Below, one piece after another: positions 1-7,889 of a DNA stretch of 37,659 nucleotides. The notes under the pieces were generated by a model that did not search any database, had not been told where the DNA came from, and saw only the letters and a program-made list of their open reading frames with translations. The stretch covers positions 1 through 37,659 of the forward strand of contig JAUHXL010000015.1 in NCBI GenBank assembly GCA_030426945.1, in the 5' to 3' direction. The stretch is from a bacterium (GTDB taxonomy: Bacteria; Myxococcota_A; Bradymonadia; UBA7976; UBA1532). A program made the position numbers and the translations under genes. How positions within the stretch are numbered: position 1 is the first letter of the stretch; each line of letters opens with the position of its first letter.

Positions 1-147
1 CGCCCGGACGAGGAGCGTCGTCCCCAGGAGCAGGGTGATGAGGCCCACCCGCAGCAGCATCAACCACTGCAGGCGTGCGACGATCTCGTCGTCGGCGGGG
101 TGGGACGGGGCGTGGGTCGGGGGGGCTACGCGGGCGGCGGTCGTCAC
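1..147 (-). CDS. pilS: Sensor histidine kinase PilS, N-terminal fragment (cut by window edge)
   Basis: Reading the minus strand from a GTG at 147 gives 49 residues and then the window ends, so only the N-terminus is present. After a Pro/His-rich leader of about 20 residues comes RLQWLMLLRVGLITLLLG, the start of a membrane segment of the kind that opens PilS-type kinases. The GTG lies 4 nt after the pilC stop, so the gene is translationally close to pilC. In this family PilS is an inner-membrane histidine kinase that phosphorylates PilR, a sigma-54 activator of pilin transcription. The sigma-54 site upstream of the pilin gene in this window fits that role. No kinase domain is visible, so the call rests on the membrane segment and on gene order (pilB-pilT-pilC-pilS). 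Confidence 0.7.
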   Translation of the reverse strand, partial: MTTAARVAPPTHAPSHPADDEIVARLQWLMLLRVGLITLLLGTTLLVRA

Positions 148-151
148 GAGC

Positions 152-1363
152 TCAGCCGGCCTTGATGTTGCCTGCCACCTCGAAGATGGGGAGGTACATC
201 GCGATCAGGACCGTGCCGACCACGCCGCCGATGCCGACCATCATGATCGGCTCGAGCAGCTTGGTCAGGCCGTCGACCGCGACCTCGACCTCGTCCTCGT
301 AGAAGTCCGCGATCTTCTGGAGCATGGTGTCCATCGCGCCCGTGCTCTCACCGACCGCGATCATCTGCACCACCATCGACGGGAACACGCGGGTCTTGGC
401 CAGCGGATCCGCCATGTTGCTGCCCTCCGAGATCTTGTCCCGCACGAAGTAGATGGCGGCCTCGATGATCTTGTTGTTCGCCGACTTCGCGACGATGTCG
501 AGGCCGTCGAGGATCGGCACGCCCGAGGCGATCATCGTACCGAGCGTCCGGGTGAACTTGGCCACCGCCACCTTGCGCAGCAGCGAGCCGATGACCGGGA
601 TCTTCAGCAGGAAGGCGTCGAAGGCCGTGCGGCCCTTCTCGGTGGCCACGACCTTGCGAAACACGTAGATGCCGCCGAAGAGGCCGATGGCCACCCAGTA
701 GAAGTTGCGGCCGAACCAGTGGCTGGCGTTGATGACGATCTGGGTCAGCGCCGGCAGCTGGGCGTCGCCGAAGTCGCTGAACATCTTCTCGAACGTCGGG
801 ATGACCCACTTCAGCAGCGCGGTGACGACGCCGCCGGCGACCACGCAGATGCCGATGGGGTACATCATCGCGCCCTTCACCTGGCGCACCAGCTTGACGT
901 TCTTCTCGATGTAGGTCGCGAGACGGTTGAGGATGGTGTCGAGGATACCGCCGATCTCACCGGCGGCGACCAGGTTCACGAACAGCGAGTCGAACACCGT
1001 CGGGTGCTTGCGCAGCGAGTCCGCGAAGGTGGCGCCCGACTCGACGCTCTCCTTGACCTCGTAGAGCACCTTCTTGAAGAACTTGTTCGGCTCCTGGCTC
1101 GACAGGATGTCGAGGCACTGCACCAGCGGCAGGCCGGCGTCGATCATCGTGGAGAACTGGCGCACGAACACGACCAGCTGTTCGGCGGTGACCTTGCCAC
1201 CGAACGAGGGCAGGGCGATCTTCCTGCCCTTCTTGCGCACCTTGTTCGGCTGGATGTTCTGCTGGCGGAGGCGGAGATGGACATCCTTCTCGGTCTCGGC
1301 TTCGATCACGCCCTTGCGAATCTCGCCCGCGCGCGTCTTGCCTTCCCAGGTCCATTCGGCCAT
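152..1363 (-). CDS. pilC: Type IV pilus inner-membrane platform protein PilC
   Basis: A 403-residue protein of the GspF/PilC family, of normal length. It has two homologous cytoplasmic helical domains (about residues 65-190 and 265-390), each followed by hydrophobic segments near 170-190, 220-240 and 375-395. Family signatures include the FVRQFSTMIDAGLPL stretch in the first half and the VAKFTRTLGTMIASGVPIL stretch in the second. PilC sits in the inner membrane, anchors the motor ATPases PilB and PilT and couples them to pilin insertion or extraction. It follows pilT after a 124-base gap; a GA-rich ribosome site (AGAGGGGGG) lies just upstream of its ATG. The pilS start follows its stop almost directly. 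Identification is secure. Confidence 0.95.
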   Translation of the reverse strand: MAEWTWEGKTRAGEIRKGVIEAETEKDVHLRLRQQNIQPNKVRKKGRKIALPSFGGKVTAEQLVVFVRQFSTMIDAGLPLVQCLDILSSQEPNKFFKKVLYEVKESVESGATFADSLRKHPTVFDSLFVNLVAAGEIGGILDTILNRLATYIEKNVKLVRQVKGAMMYPIGICVVAGGVVTALLKWVIPTFEKMFSDFGDAQLPALTQIVINASHWFGRNFYWVAIGLFGGIYVFRKVVATEKGRTAFDAFLLKIPVIGSLLRKVAVAKFTRTLGTMIASGVPILDGLDIVAKSANNKIIEAAIYFVRDKISEGSNMADPLAKTRVFPSMVVQMIAVGESTGAMDTMLQKIADFYEDEVEVAVDGLTKLLEPIMMVGIGGVVGTVLIAMYLPIFEVAGNIKAG

Positions 1364-1487
1364 CTGCGCCCCCCTCTGGCCCGCCGGGCGAACCGAGCAT
1401 TGATTGAAACGGCCGCGCCCGGCGCGACGCCGCCCCGCGGATCATAGCGACCTGCGCTGCGACGCGAAAGCTCGCGCGGCCCCCGGC

Positions 1488-2564
1488 TCAGCGCTTGGAG
1501 CCCTCGCCCGCGATCATCCCCCGCAGCTCGTCGATGTCGTTCGAGTGCGCCAGGGCGTCCTCGAGCGTGATCTCGCCCCCGCTGTACAGCGCGTGCAGCG
1601 ACTGGTTCATCGTCTGCATGCCGAAGCGCGACTGACCGACCTGCATCTGGCTGTAGACCTGATGGATCTTGTCTTCGCGGATCAGGTTCCGGATGGCCGC
1701 CGTCGGCACCATGATCTCGCAGGCCAGCACCCGCCCCACGCCCGAAGACTTCTGGATCAGCTGCTGGCTGATCACGCCCTCGAGGACGAAGCTCAGCTGG
1801 GCCCGAATCTGTCCCTGCTGGTGCGGTGGGTACATGTCGATGACGCGGTTGATCGACTGAATCGCCGAGTTGGTGTGCAGCGTGGCCATGCACAGGTGGC
1901 CCGTCTCGCTGATCGTCATCGCGGCCGCGACGGTCTCGAGATCGCGCATCTCGCCGACGAGCACCACGTCGGGATCCTGCCGCAGCACGTACTTCAGCGC
2001 CCCCCCGAAGGTGAGCGTGTCGGCCCCCACCTCGCGCTGGTTGACGATGCAGTTCTTGTGCGGGTGCAGGTACTCGATCGGATCCTCGATGGTGAGGATG
2101 TGCATGTGCTGTTCGCGGTTGATCTTGTCGACCATCGACGCGAGCGTCGTCGACTTGCCCGAGCCCGTGGGGCCGGTCACCAGCACCAGGCCCCGCGAGC
2201 GCGTCGTCAGCTCGCCGACGATCTGGGGCAGGCCGAGCTCCTGGAAGTTGTGGATCTTGGTCGGGATCACCCGGAAGGTGCCCGCCACCGCGCCGCGCTG
2301 CATGAAGATGTTCGCGCGGAAGCGGCACAGGCCCTTCACGCCGAAGCTCAGGTCGAGCTCGTTGGTCTGCTCGAACTTGTGCTTCTGCGCCTCGGTCAGG
2401 AACGAGTAGCAGAGCTGCTGGGTCTCCTCGCGGCTCAGCGGGGCCGACTTCAGCGGGATGAGCGCGCCGTCGATGCGCAGCTGGGGCGCCGTCCCGCACG
2501 TGATGTGCAGGTCGCTGGCGCCCTTCTCGACCATCAGCTTCAGCAGCTGGTGCAGGTTGGCCAT
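1488..2564 (-). CDS. pilT: Type IV pilus retraction ATPase PilT
   Basis: A 358-residue hexameric secretion-type ATPase. Walker A is GPTGSGKST at residues 131-139. The Asp box lies around TIEDPIEY (158-165), Walker B around VVLVGEMRD and the His box around TGHLCMATLHT. The PilT-specific motif AIRNLIRE is at 290-297; it is needed for retraction in characterised PilT proteins and separates PilT from PilB. The protein lacks the tetracysteine region seen in PilB. It acts at the cytoplasmic base of the pilus, powering pilus disassembly for twitching. The ATG is 1 nt after the pilB stop (TGA-C-ATG), so the two are probably co-translated. The length is close to that of other PilT proteins. Confidence 0.97.
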   Translation of the reverse strand: MANLHQLLKLMVEKGASDLHITCGTAPQLRIDGALIPLKSAPLSREETQQLCYSFLTEAQKHKFEQTNELDLSFGVKGLCRFRANIFMQRGAVAGTFRVIPTKIHNFQELGLPQIVGELTTRSRGLVLVTGPTGSGKSTTLASMVDKINREQHMHILTIEDPIEYLHPHKNCIVNQREVGADTLTFGGALKYVLRQDPDVVLVGEMRDLETVAAAMTISETGHLCMATLHTNSAIQSINRVIDMYPPHQQGQIRAQLSFVLEGVISQQLIQKSSGVGRVLACEIMVPTAAIRNLIREDKIHQVYSQMQVGQSRFGMQTMNQSLHALYSGGEITLEDALAHSNDIDELRGMIAGEGSKR

Positions 2565-2565
2565 G

Positions 2566-4260
2566 TCAGTCGCCGACCGAGCAGCGAACCACCTCGCTGA
2601 CCGTCGTGACGCCCTCGGCCAGCTTGGACAGCGCCGACTGACGTAGCGTCTTCATGCCGAGGTTGATGGCCTCCCGCTTCAGCTCGACGCTCGACACGCC
2701 CTGCAGCACCAGATCCTTGAGCTCGTCGCTCATCGGCATGATCTCGTACAACGCGACGCGACCCTTGTAGCCCGTCTCGTTGCAGGTGCGGCAGCCCGCG
2801 CCCTTCATCAGCTGGGCCGCCTTGGCGATCTCGGGCTTCATGCCCAGATCGATCAGCACCTGCGGGTCGACGGTGTGCGGCTCTGCGCAGTCCTTGCACA
2901 CCCGGCGCGCCAGGCGCTGAGCGAGGATCGCGTTGACCGACGCGGTCACCAGGAAGGGCTCGACGCCCATGTTCAGCAGGCGGCTGACCGTCGAGGGGGC
3001 GTCGTTCGTGTGCAGGGTGGACAGCACGAGGTGACCCGTGAGCGCCGCCTTGACCGCGATCTCGGCCGTCTCGAAGTCGCGGATCTCGCCCACCATGATG
3101 ATGTCGGGATCCTGCCGCAGGAACGAGCGCAGCGCGGCGGCGAAGTTCAGCCCGATCGCGTCGTGCATCTGACACTGGTTGATGCCGCCGAGGTTGAACT
3201 CGACCGGATCCTCGGCGGTGGAGATGTTCTCCGACACCTTGTTCAGATCCGACAGGGCCGAGTACAGCGTGGTCGTCTTGCCCGAGCCGGTGGGGCCAGT
3301 GACCAGCACCATGCCGTACGGCTTGTAGATGGCCTCCTTGAAGATGTCGATCTGGGACTGCTCGAAGCCCAGCTTCGTCATGTCGAGCTGCAGGTTGCTC
3401 TTGTCGAGGAGCCGGAGGACGATCTTCTCGCCGAAGAGCGTCGGCAGCACGCTGACGCGGAAGTCCATCTCGCGCCCGCCGCCCATCTTGATCTTGATCC
3501 GGCCGTCCTGAGGCAGGCGGCGCTCCGCGATGTCGAGCTGCGACATGATCTTCATGCGGCTCGTGATCGCGTTCTTCAGCTTCAGCGGCGGGTTCATGAT
3601 CTCGTAGAGCACGCCGTCGATGCGGTAGCGCACCCGGAAGGACTTCTCGTAGGGCTCGATGTGGATGTCCGAGGCGTTCTTCTTGATCGCGTCGACCAGG
3701 ATCAGGTTCACCAGGCGGACGACCGGGGCCTCCTCGCTGGACTTCTCGAGGTCGACGACGTTGGGCTCGCTCTCCTGCTCGGCGACCTCGACGTCTTCGG
3801 GGTTGAACCCCTCCATGATCTCTTGATAGGTCGCCGACTCGTCGTAGTAGCGGGCGATCGCGTCGCGGATCGCCTCCTCGCTCGCGACGACCACCTCGAC
3901 GTGATAGCCCGTGTTGAACTTGAGCTCGTCGATGGCGTTGAGGTTCGACGGATCGCTCATCGCCACGATCAGCGACGAGCCCGCCCGGTTGATCGGCAGC
4001 ACCTGGTGCCGATGCGCCAGCTCCCGCGGGATCAGCTTGATGACGTCGTCGTCGATCTCGAACTCGTCGAGGTTGATGGACGGGACGCCGTAGTGCTTGC
4101 TGAGGAAGGTCGTGAGGTCGCGCTCACCGACGATCCCCGTCTTGGTCAGCGTGTAGGTCAGGCGGTCGCCGGTCTTGCGGGCGGTGGCCTGAGCCTCCTT
4201 CAGCTGCGCCAGGTTGATCAGGTTCTCGCGAACCAGGAGCTCGCCGAGGCGGTCGGACAT
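2566..4260 (-). CDS. pilB: Type IV pilus extension ATPase PilB
   Basis: A 564-residue GspE/PilB ATPase. I start it at the ATG at 4260 (MSDRLGELLVREN) because GAGGGA lies about 6 nt upstream and family members begin at this point; the frame stays open further upstream but with no conserved sequence. Residues 1-140 form the N-terminal MshEN-type domain (the c-di-GMP-binding class in relatives). The ATPase core follows: Walker A GPTGSGKTT at 322-330, Asp box STAEDPVEF, Walker B IIMVGEIRD, His box TGHLVLSTLHTND. Four cysteines (C455, C458, C490, C493) form the zinc-binding tetracysteine motif typical of PilB and absent from PilT. PilB drives pilus polymerisation from the cytoplasmic face of PilC. 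It is the first gene of the pilB-T-C-S unit. Confidence 0.96.
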   Translation of the reverse strand: MSDRLGELLVRENLINLAQLKEAQATARKTGDRLTYTLTKTGIVGERDLTTFLSKHYGVPSINLDEFEIDDDVIKLIPRELAHRHQVLPINRAGSSLIVAMSDPSNLNAIDELKFNTGYHVEVVVASEEAIRDAIARYYDESATYQEIMEGFNPEDVEVAEQESEPNVVDLEKSSEEAPVVRLVNLILVDAIKKNASDIHIEPYEKSFRVRYRIDGVLYEIMNPPLKLKNAITSRMKIMSQLDIAERRLPQDGRIKIKMGGGREMDFRVSVLPTLFGEKIVLRLLDKSNLQLDMTKLGFEQSQIDIFKEAIYKPYGMVLVTGPTGSGKTTTLYSALSDLNKVSENISTAEDPVEFNLGGINQCQMHDAIGLNFAAALRSFLRQDPDIIMVGEIRDFETAEIAVKAALTGHLVLSTLHTNDAPSTVSRLLNMGVEPFLVTASVNAILAQRLARRVCKDCAEPHTVDPQVLIDLGMKPEIAKAAQLMKGAGCRTCNETGYKGRVALYEIMPMSDELKDLVLQGVSSVELKREAINLGMKTLRQSALSKLAEGVTTVSEVVRCSVGD

Positions 4261-4378
4261 GCGCGTCCCTCGTCGGGTCACGGCGGGCGCGTGAGCGCTC
4301 GGCCGGTTGATGCCGGGGGCGCCGGACGCGAGCAACGCGGCGACGCCGAGCCATTAAACGTGTTCCGAATGCGAGGTG

Positions 4379-5212
4379 TCAATCGGCCCGCGGCGCTCCG
4401 CCGACGGCCTCTCGCAAGGCAGCCACGACCGGGGCACCCGGAGGGCGCAGCCCGGTCCAACGCGCGAACGCGGCCAACCCCTGCGCCGCCAGCATCACCA
4501 ACCCATCCTCGGCGACGAGCCCGGCGGCTCGCGCCGCGGACAGCAAGGTCGCGGCGGGCGCACCATAGGCCAGGTGGAGCACCCGGCACCCGGGCGGGCA
4601 GGTCCGCCAGTCCACCGCCGCTTCCCCCGACCAGGCGCCCGGCGGCAGGGCCCAGACGACGAGGTCGGCGCTGGGCTGGAGCGTCGCGAGGTCGCCCAGC
4701 CCATGAGCGTGCGCGGGATCGCGGCCGACCCCTTCGAGCAGCTCGCGGGCGCGCTCAGGTCGGCGGTTGACGACGTCGACGCGCGCGACGCCGCGCGCAC
4801 CGAGGACATCCAGGACCGCGCGGGCGGCCCCCCCGGCGCCGACCAGTACGGCGTGTCCCGGCGTGGCGGCCCCGAGCAGCGCGGCGAAGCCCTCCACGTC
4901 CGTGTTGTCACCGGCCCAGCCGTCGTCCGCCCACCAGAGCGTGTTCACGGCGCCCGTCCGCTCCGCCGCAGGGGTCAGGCGGGTCGCGCACGCCCGCCAT
5001 GCCGACCGCTTGTGCGGCGCGGTGACGTTGAGACAGTGGCGGTCATCGCGGCGGCACGCGGCGAGCGCCTCGTCGAAGTGGCCGGGCAGGACGTCGACGA
5101 GGGTGTAGTCGACCGCCACCCGGACGGCCGCGCCGGCCGCGCCGTGCAGCACGGGCGAGAGGGAGTGATCCACCGGGTGGCCCAACAGGGCGGCGCGGAG
5201 GGGACCGATCAC
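4379..5212 (-). CDS. aroE: Shikimate dehydrogenase (NADP+)
   Basis: A 277-residue AroE, full length for the family. It reduces 3-dehydroshikimate to shikimate with NADPH in aromatic amino-acid and chorismate synthesis, in the cytoplasm. The visible motifs are the SLSP substrate loop (residues 17-20), NVTAPHK with catalytic Lys68, GAVNT (87-91), GDNTD with catalytic Asp105, the NADP-binding GAGGAARA (125-132) followed by NRRPERA, and a C-terminal QGLAAFARWTG. The start is a GTG at 5212 that overlaps the ribF stop by 4 nt (GTGA), so it is translationally coupled to ribF. The gene ends 118 nt before the pilB start on the same strand. No key residue is missing. Confidence 0.95.
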   Translation of the reverse strand: MIGPLRAALLGHPVDHSLSPVLHGAAGAAVRVAVDYTLVDVLPGHFDEALAACRRDDRHCLNVTAPHKRSAWRACATRLTPAAERTGAVNTLWWADDGWAGDNTDVEGFAALLGAATPGHAVLVGAGGAARAVLDVLGARGVARVDVVNRRPERARELLEGVGRDPAHAHGLGDLATLQPSADLVVWALPPGAWSGEAAVDWRTCPPGCRVLHLAYGAPAATLLSAARAAGLVAEDGLVMLAAQGLAAFARWTGLRPPGAPVVAALREAVGGAPRAD

Positions 5213-6165
5213 GGAAAGGTGGGTGTCGGCGCGTCGGCCAGCAGCGCCCGCGCCGCGTCCCGGTCCGCCTCGATGCGCGCGCGCAGGGCCTCGACGCTCT
5301 CGAACTTGCGCTCGTCCCGCAGCCGGCGGTGGAAGAACAGCCGCACCGGCAGGCCGTACAGATCCAGACCGTCGGCGTCGATCACGTGCGCCTCGACGGT
5401 CTGGGCGCCCGGGCCCTCGCCGAAGGTCGGGTTGAAGCCCAGGTTGGCCACCGCCGGGCGCGCCCCGGCGCCCCAGTCCAGCCAGCCGGCGTAGACGCCG
5501 CGCCGGGGCAGCAGCCCGTCCTCGTGGCGCAGGTTGGCCGTCGGAAAGCCCAGCGTCCGGCCGCGCTGGTGGCCGCGCACCACCGCGCCGTTGACGTGGT
5601 GCGGGCGCCCGAGCACCAGGGCCGCTCCCTCGACCTTTCCCTCCATTAGAAACGCGCGCGCGCGCGTGGATGACGCGACCAGCCCGTCGCCCACTGACTG
5701 GGCGGTGACGATCTCGACGCCGAAGCCCAGCTCGGCACCCAACGCGATCAGGGTGTCCGTGGTGCCCGCGCGACGCGCGCCGAAGGTGAAGTCGTAGCCG
5801 ACCACGACGTGCCGGGCGGCGAGGGCGTCGCGCAGCACACGCCGCGCGAAGACCTCGGGCGCCAGCGCGGCGAAGGCGCGGTCGAAGCGCTGCTCGAGCA
5901 GGACGTCGACGCCCAGCGAGGCGAGCAGCGCGCGCTTGTCGGCGTGGCTGCACACCAGCGGGGGCGCGAGATCGGGCGCCAGCACCTGCACCGGGTGGGG
6001 GCGGAAGGTCAGCACCCCCACCGCCAGCCCAGCGCCTTCGGCGGCGGCCCGCGTGCGCTCGAGCAGGGCACGGTGACCGCGGTGCACGCCGTCGAAGTTG
6101 CCGATGGTCATGCTCGAGCCGTTCCGCGGCGCGGCCATCGTGGCGAAGTCGTCGAAACACTTCAT
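5209..6165 (-). CDS. ribF: Bifunctional riboflavin kinase / FAD synthetase RibF
   Basis: A 318-residue RibF. The N-terminal FMN adenylyltransferase domain carries IGNFDGVHRGH at residues 21-31 (nucleotidyltransferase motif) and VGYDFTFG further on. The SSTRAR stretch leads into the C-terminal riboflavin kinase domain, which has GHQRGRTLGFPTANL, GVYAGW and NLGFNPTFG. The enzyme converts riboflavin to FMN and then to FAD. Length and domain order are standard. The ATG at 6165 places the first motif at the expected distance. It is followed by aroE with a 4-nt overlap, so the pair is an operon. It diverges from the small outer-membrane protein gene at 6489. Confidence 0.96.
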   Translation of the reverse strand: MKCFDDFATMAAPRNGSSMTIGNFDGVHRGHRALLERTRAAAEGAGLAVGVLTFRPHPVQVLAPDLAPPLVCSHADKRALLASLGVDVLLEQRFDRAFAALAPEVFARRVLRDALAARHVVVGYDFTFGARRAGTTDTLIALGAELGFGVEIVTAQSVGDGLVASSTRARAFLMEGKVEGAALVLGRPHHVNGAVVRGHQRGRTLGFPTANLRHEDGLLPRRGVYAGWLDWGAGARPAVANLGFNPTFGEGPGAQTVEAHVIDADGLDLYGLPVRLFFHRRLRDERKFESVEALRARIEADRDAARALLADAPTPTFP

Positions 6166-6488
6166 GGCGCTCTGATAGGGCCTGGCCGAGGCGGTGTCAA
6201 CGCGCCCCCCCGGAGCTGAGCGCGGCGGGGGCCGCCGAGGACGTTCGCCGCCCGTCGGACCGCGGACGCGGACGATTCTGACCCGCGGGAATGTAGCGCA
6301 TCGCGTCGACTGCCGAAAAAGCGCAGGGAAATCAACGATCAGCAGGTCGATCGAACGTGCGGGAATTTCCTTTACATGAGGAACAGCACGGGTAGAGTAC
6401 GGGCACCCAGAACACGGTCCCGGCGGTCGGGATCAGGACGGCCCCCACCCTGATCGGGTTTGGCGGGGTCAGATGACGGAGGAGTGGA
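6166..6488. other. Divergent intergenic region of 323 bases
   Basis: This gap separates ribF (minus) from the small exported protein gene (plus). It is less GC-rich than its surroundings around 6300-6400 and should hold promoters for both directions. On the plus strand I can support one sigma-70-like promoter (6371-6398) and a strong ribosome site, GGAGGAG at 6478-6484. I find no reading frame with coding character, no tRNA and no repeat. Confidence 0.6.
6371..6398 (+). promoter_or_regulatory. Putative sigma-70 promoter of the 6489 gene
   Basis: TTTACA at 6371-6376 (5 of 6 bases of the -35 consensus) is separated by 16 nt from TAGAGT at 6393-6398 (4 of 6 bases of the -10 consensus). It lies in the least GC-rich part of the gap and points at the gene starting at 6489, leaving a leader of roughly 80 nt. 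Predicted by eye only. Confidence 0.5.
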
Positions 6489-7022
6489 ATGTCGCGGATT
6501 CGCGTGGTTCTGATGGCCCTGGTCGCGATGGCCTTCACCGTGGGTACGGCCCACGCCGTGGACCTCAACGGCAAGAAGGGCATCGGCTTCGCTCAGTCGA
6601 TCGGCGGGCCGAGCGGCTTCGCCTTCGACTACGGCCTGGGCAACCTTCACCTCGAGGCCCTCCTCGGGGTGCCGATCCTCATGCCCGAGGGCGGCGAGAC
6701 GGGCTACACGCTCAACCTCGGCCTCGGCGCTCACTTCCAGGCCCTGCGCACGGACGCCGCCGCCTGGACCATCGGTGGTCGCGTCAACATCGGTCTGGCC
6801 CAGCCGCCGATCAAGGACGCGGACTCGGTCACCCAGTTCGGCATCGACATCCCGATGCGCGTGTACTGGTTCCCCAACAAGAACATCTCGCTCCACGTGG
6901 AGGGCGGTATCGCCATCCAGCTCGAGGGCGACAAGGGTGGCGTGTTCACCGGCAACGGCGAGGGCACCTACATCAGCTTCCTGAACCCGATCTCCGCCAT
7001 CGGCATGACCTTCTGGTGGTGA
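6489..7022 (+). CDS. Small exported, probably outer-membrane beta-barrel protein
   Basis: A 177-residue protein I cannot assign to a named family. Residues 1-23 are a clear signal peptide (hydrophobic core LMALVAMAFTVG, cleavage AHA^V). The mature part alternates polar and hydrophobic residues and is rich in Gly and aromatics, and it ends in MTFWW. A terminal aromatic residue is the usual recognition feature of outer-membrane barrels. Seven or eight short amphipathic strands would suit a small eight-stranded barrel, but this is inference. The ATG has a strong ribosome site, GGAGGAG, 4 nt upstream. The gene stands alone between its own promoter (6371) and a strong terminator (7059-7086), which suggests a separately expressed, possibly abundant envelope protein. 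Confidence 0.8.
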   Translation: MSRIRVVLMALVAMAFTVGTAHAVDLNGKKGIGFAQSIGGPSGFAFDYGLGNLHLEALLGVPILMPEGGETGYTLNLGLGAHFQALRTDAAAWTIGGRVNIGLAQPPIKDADSVTQFGIDIPMRVYWFPNKNISLHVEGGIAIQLEGDKGGVFTGNGEGTYISFLNPISAIGMTFWW

Positions 7023-7030
7023 GATCGGTT

Positions 7031-7051
7031 CGCGTCCCCCCGGGGGACGCG
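7031..7051. repeat. Inverted repeat directly after the 6489 gene
   Basis: CGCGTCCCCC at 7031-7040 pairs with GGGGGACGCG at 7042-7051 around a single central C. It begins 9 nt after the stop codon and precedes the terminator hairpin. It may stabilise the 3' end or help termination. There is no T-run after it. Confidence 0.45.
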
Positions 7052-7058
7052 CGCTGAG

Positions 7059-7086
7059 CGAAAGCCGACCTTCGGGTCGGCTTTCG
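7059..7086 (+). terminator. Intrinsic terminator with TTCG tetraloop
   Basis: CGAAAGCCGACC (7059-7070), loop TTCG (7071-7074) and GGTCGGCTTTCG (7075-7086) form a perfect 12-bp stem closed by the very stable C(UUCG)G tetraloop, followed by TGTTTCTGG. It insulates the small exported protein gene from the pilin gene downstream. Confidence 0.85.
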
Positions 7087-7155
7087 TGTTTCTGGGGCCG
7101 GTTCCGGGCGTCGCGAGATGGGATGGGCCGTGAAGGCAGCGTAGAGTTTTGTGAT

Positions 7156-7172
7156 GTGACGAGAATTGTCAC
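7156..7172. promoter_or_regulatory. Inverted repeat, candidate activator-binding site upstream of the pilin promoter
   Basis: GTGAC at 7156-7160 and GTCAC at 7168-7172 form an inverted repeat with a 7-nt spacer. It lies about 73-89 nt upstream of the -24 element at 7245, a usual distance for enhancer sites of sigma-54 activators such as PilR. The site also overlaps TTGTCA (7166-7171), which with TAGGGT at 7189-7194 could be an alternative sigma-70 promoter. Function is inferred from position only. Confidence 0.35.
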
Positions 7173-7243
7173 CCCTACGAAAAGTTGTTAGGGTCTGAGC
7201 GGCGACACGGACCTGGGAATGGGGGGGGCCGCGTCCCAACTGG

Positions 7244-7260
7244 CGGCACGTTCGTTGCTT
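7244..7260 (+). promoter_or_regulatory. Sigma-54 (-24/-12) promoter of the pilin gene
   Basis: CGGCACGTTCGTTGCTT matches the sigma-54 consensus TGGCACG-N4-TTGCW at all but the first base. The invariant GG (7245-7246) and GC (7257-7258) are exactly 10 nt apart. Transcription would start near 7270, leaving a leader of about 45 nt to the ATG at 7316. Pilin genes driven by PilS/PilR and sigma-54 are well known in Myxococcus, Geobacter and Pseudomonas, and a pilS start is present at the left end of this window. Confidence 0.8.
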
Positions 7261-7315
7261 CGAACCGTGCCCGACCGTCGGCGAGACCGCCGGCACGATT
7301 TGGAGGGGGGCGAGC

Positions 7316-7873
7316 ATGCGGACGAAGGACCGGCGGGGCTTCACGCTCATCGAGTTGATGATCGTCGTGGCCATCCTGGGCATCCTGGCGGCGATCGCGA
7401 TTCCGGCGTTCACCAAGTACATCCGACGCGCGAAGACGACCGAAGCGGTGATGAACCTGCGGAAGCTCTTCGACGGCGCCGTCACGTACTACGAGCGCGA
7501 CTTCAGCGACCGCTTCGGCCGGGGCATCGCGCCGCAGTTCCCCGGCGTGGGGCTCAACTATGGTCCGGTCCCGGGCGTCAACCCGTGCTGTGGCCAGCCC
7601 GCTGACAAGTGCGACCCGACGTTCGGTGACCACCAGGACGCGTTCGACGGGCCGGTCTGGCAGGCGCTCAGCTTCGCGGTCGACGATCCCCACTACTACT
7701 GGTACCACTTCCGGGCCGCGGGCACCGGCGTGGGCTCGGGCTTCACCGCCAGCTCGCACGGCAACCTGAACTGTAACCAGGCGTGGTCGACCTTCGAGCG
7801 CGTCGGCGGCGTGTCGCCCGAGGGCGACGTGATGGGCGGCGCGGGCATCTTCAGCGTACGGCCGCTCGAGTAG
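7316..7873 (+). CDS. pilA: Type IV prepilin (PilA-like)
   Basis: A 185-residue prepilin. An 8-residue charged leader, MRTKDRRG, is followed by [16 protein letters not shown], the type III signal cut by PilD between Gly8 and Phe9. Glu5 of the mature protein, needed for pilin packing, is present. The hydrophobic helix continues to [17 protein letters not shown]. The C-terminal globular part is short and contains Cys residues (a CC pair, one more in ADKCD and one in LNCNQ) that could form disulphides. The ribosome site GGAGGGG lies 7 nt before the ATG. The sigma-54 promoter and nearby pilB-T-C-S suggest the major pilin, but a minor pilin or pseudopilin is possible because it is separated from the motor genes. 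Confidence 0.85.
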   Translation: MRTKDRRGFTLIELMIVVAILGILAAIAIPAFTKYIRRAKTTEAVMNLRKLFDGAVTYYERDFSDRFGRGIAPQFPGVGLNYGPVPGVNPCCGQPADKCDPTFGDHQDAFDGPVWQALSFAVDDPHYYWYHFRAAGTGVGSGFTASSHGNLNCNQAWSTFERVGGVSPEGDVMGGAGIFSVRPLE

Positions 7874-7889
7874 CGAGAGGACATCCCGC

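Noticed and set aside
4261-4335. Upstream extension of pilB to 4335.
   Set aside because: The extra 25 residues show no similarity to PilB, and a good ribosome site sits directly before the ATG at 4260.
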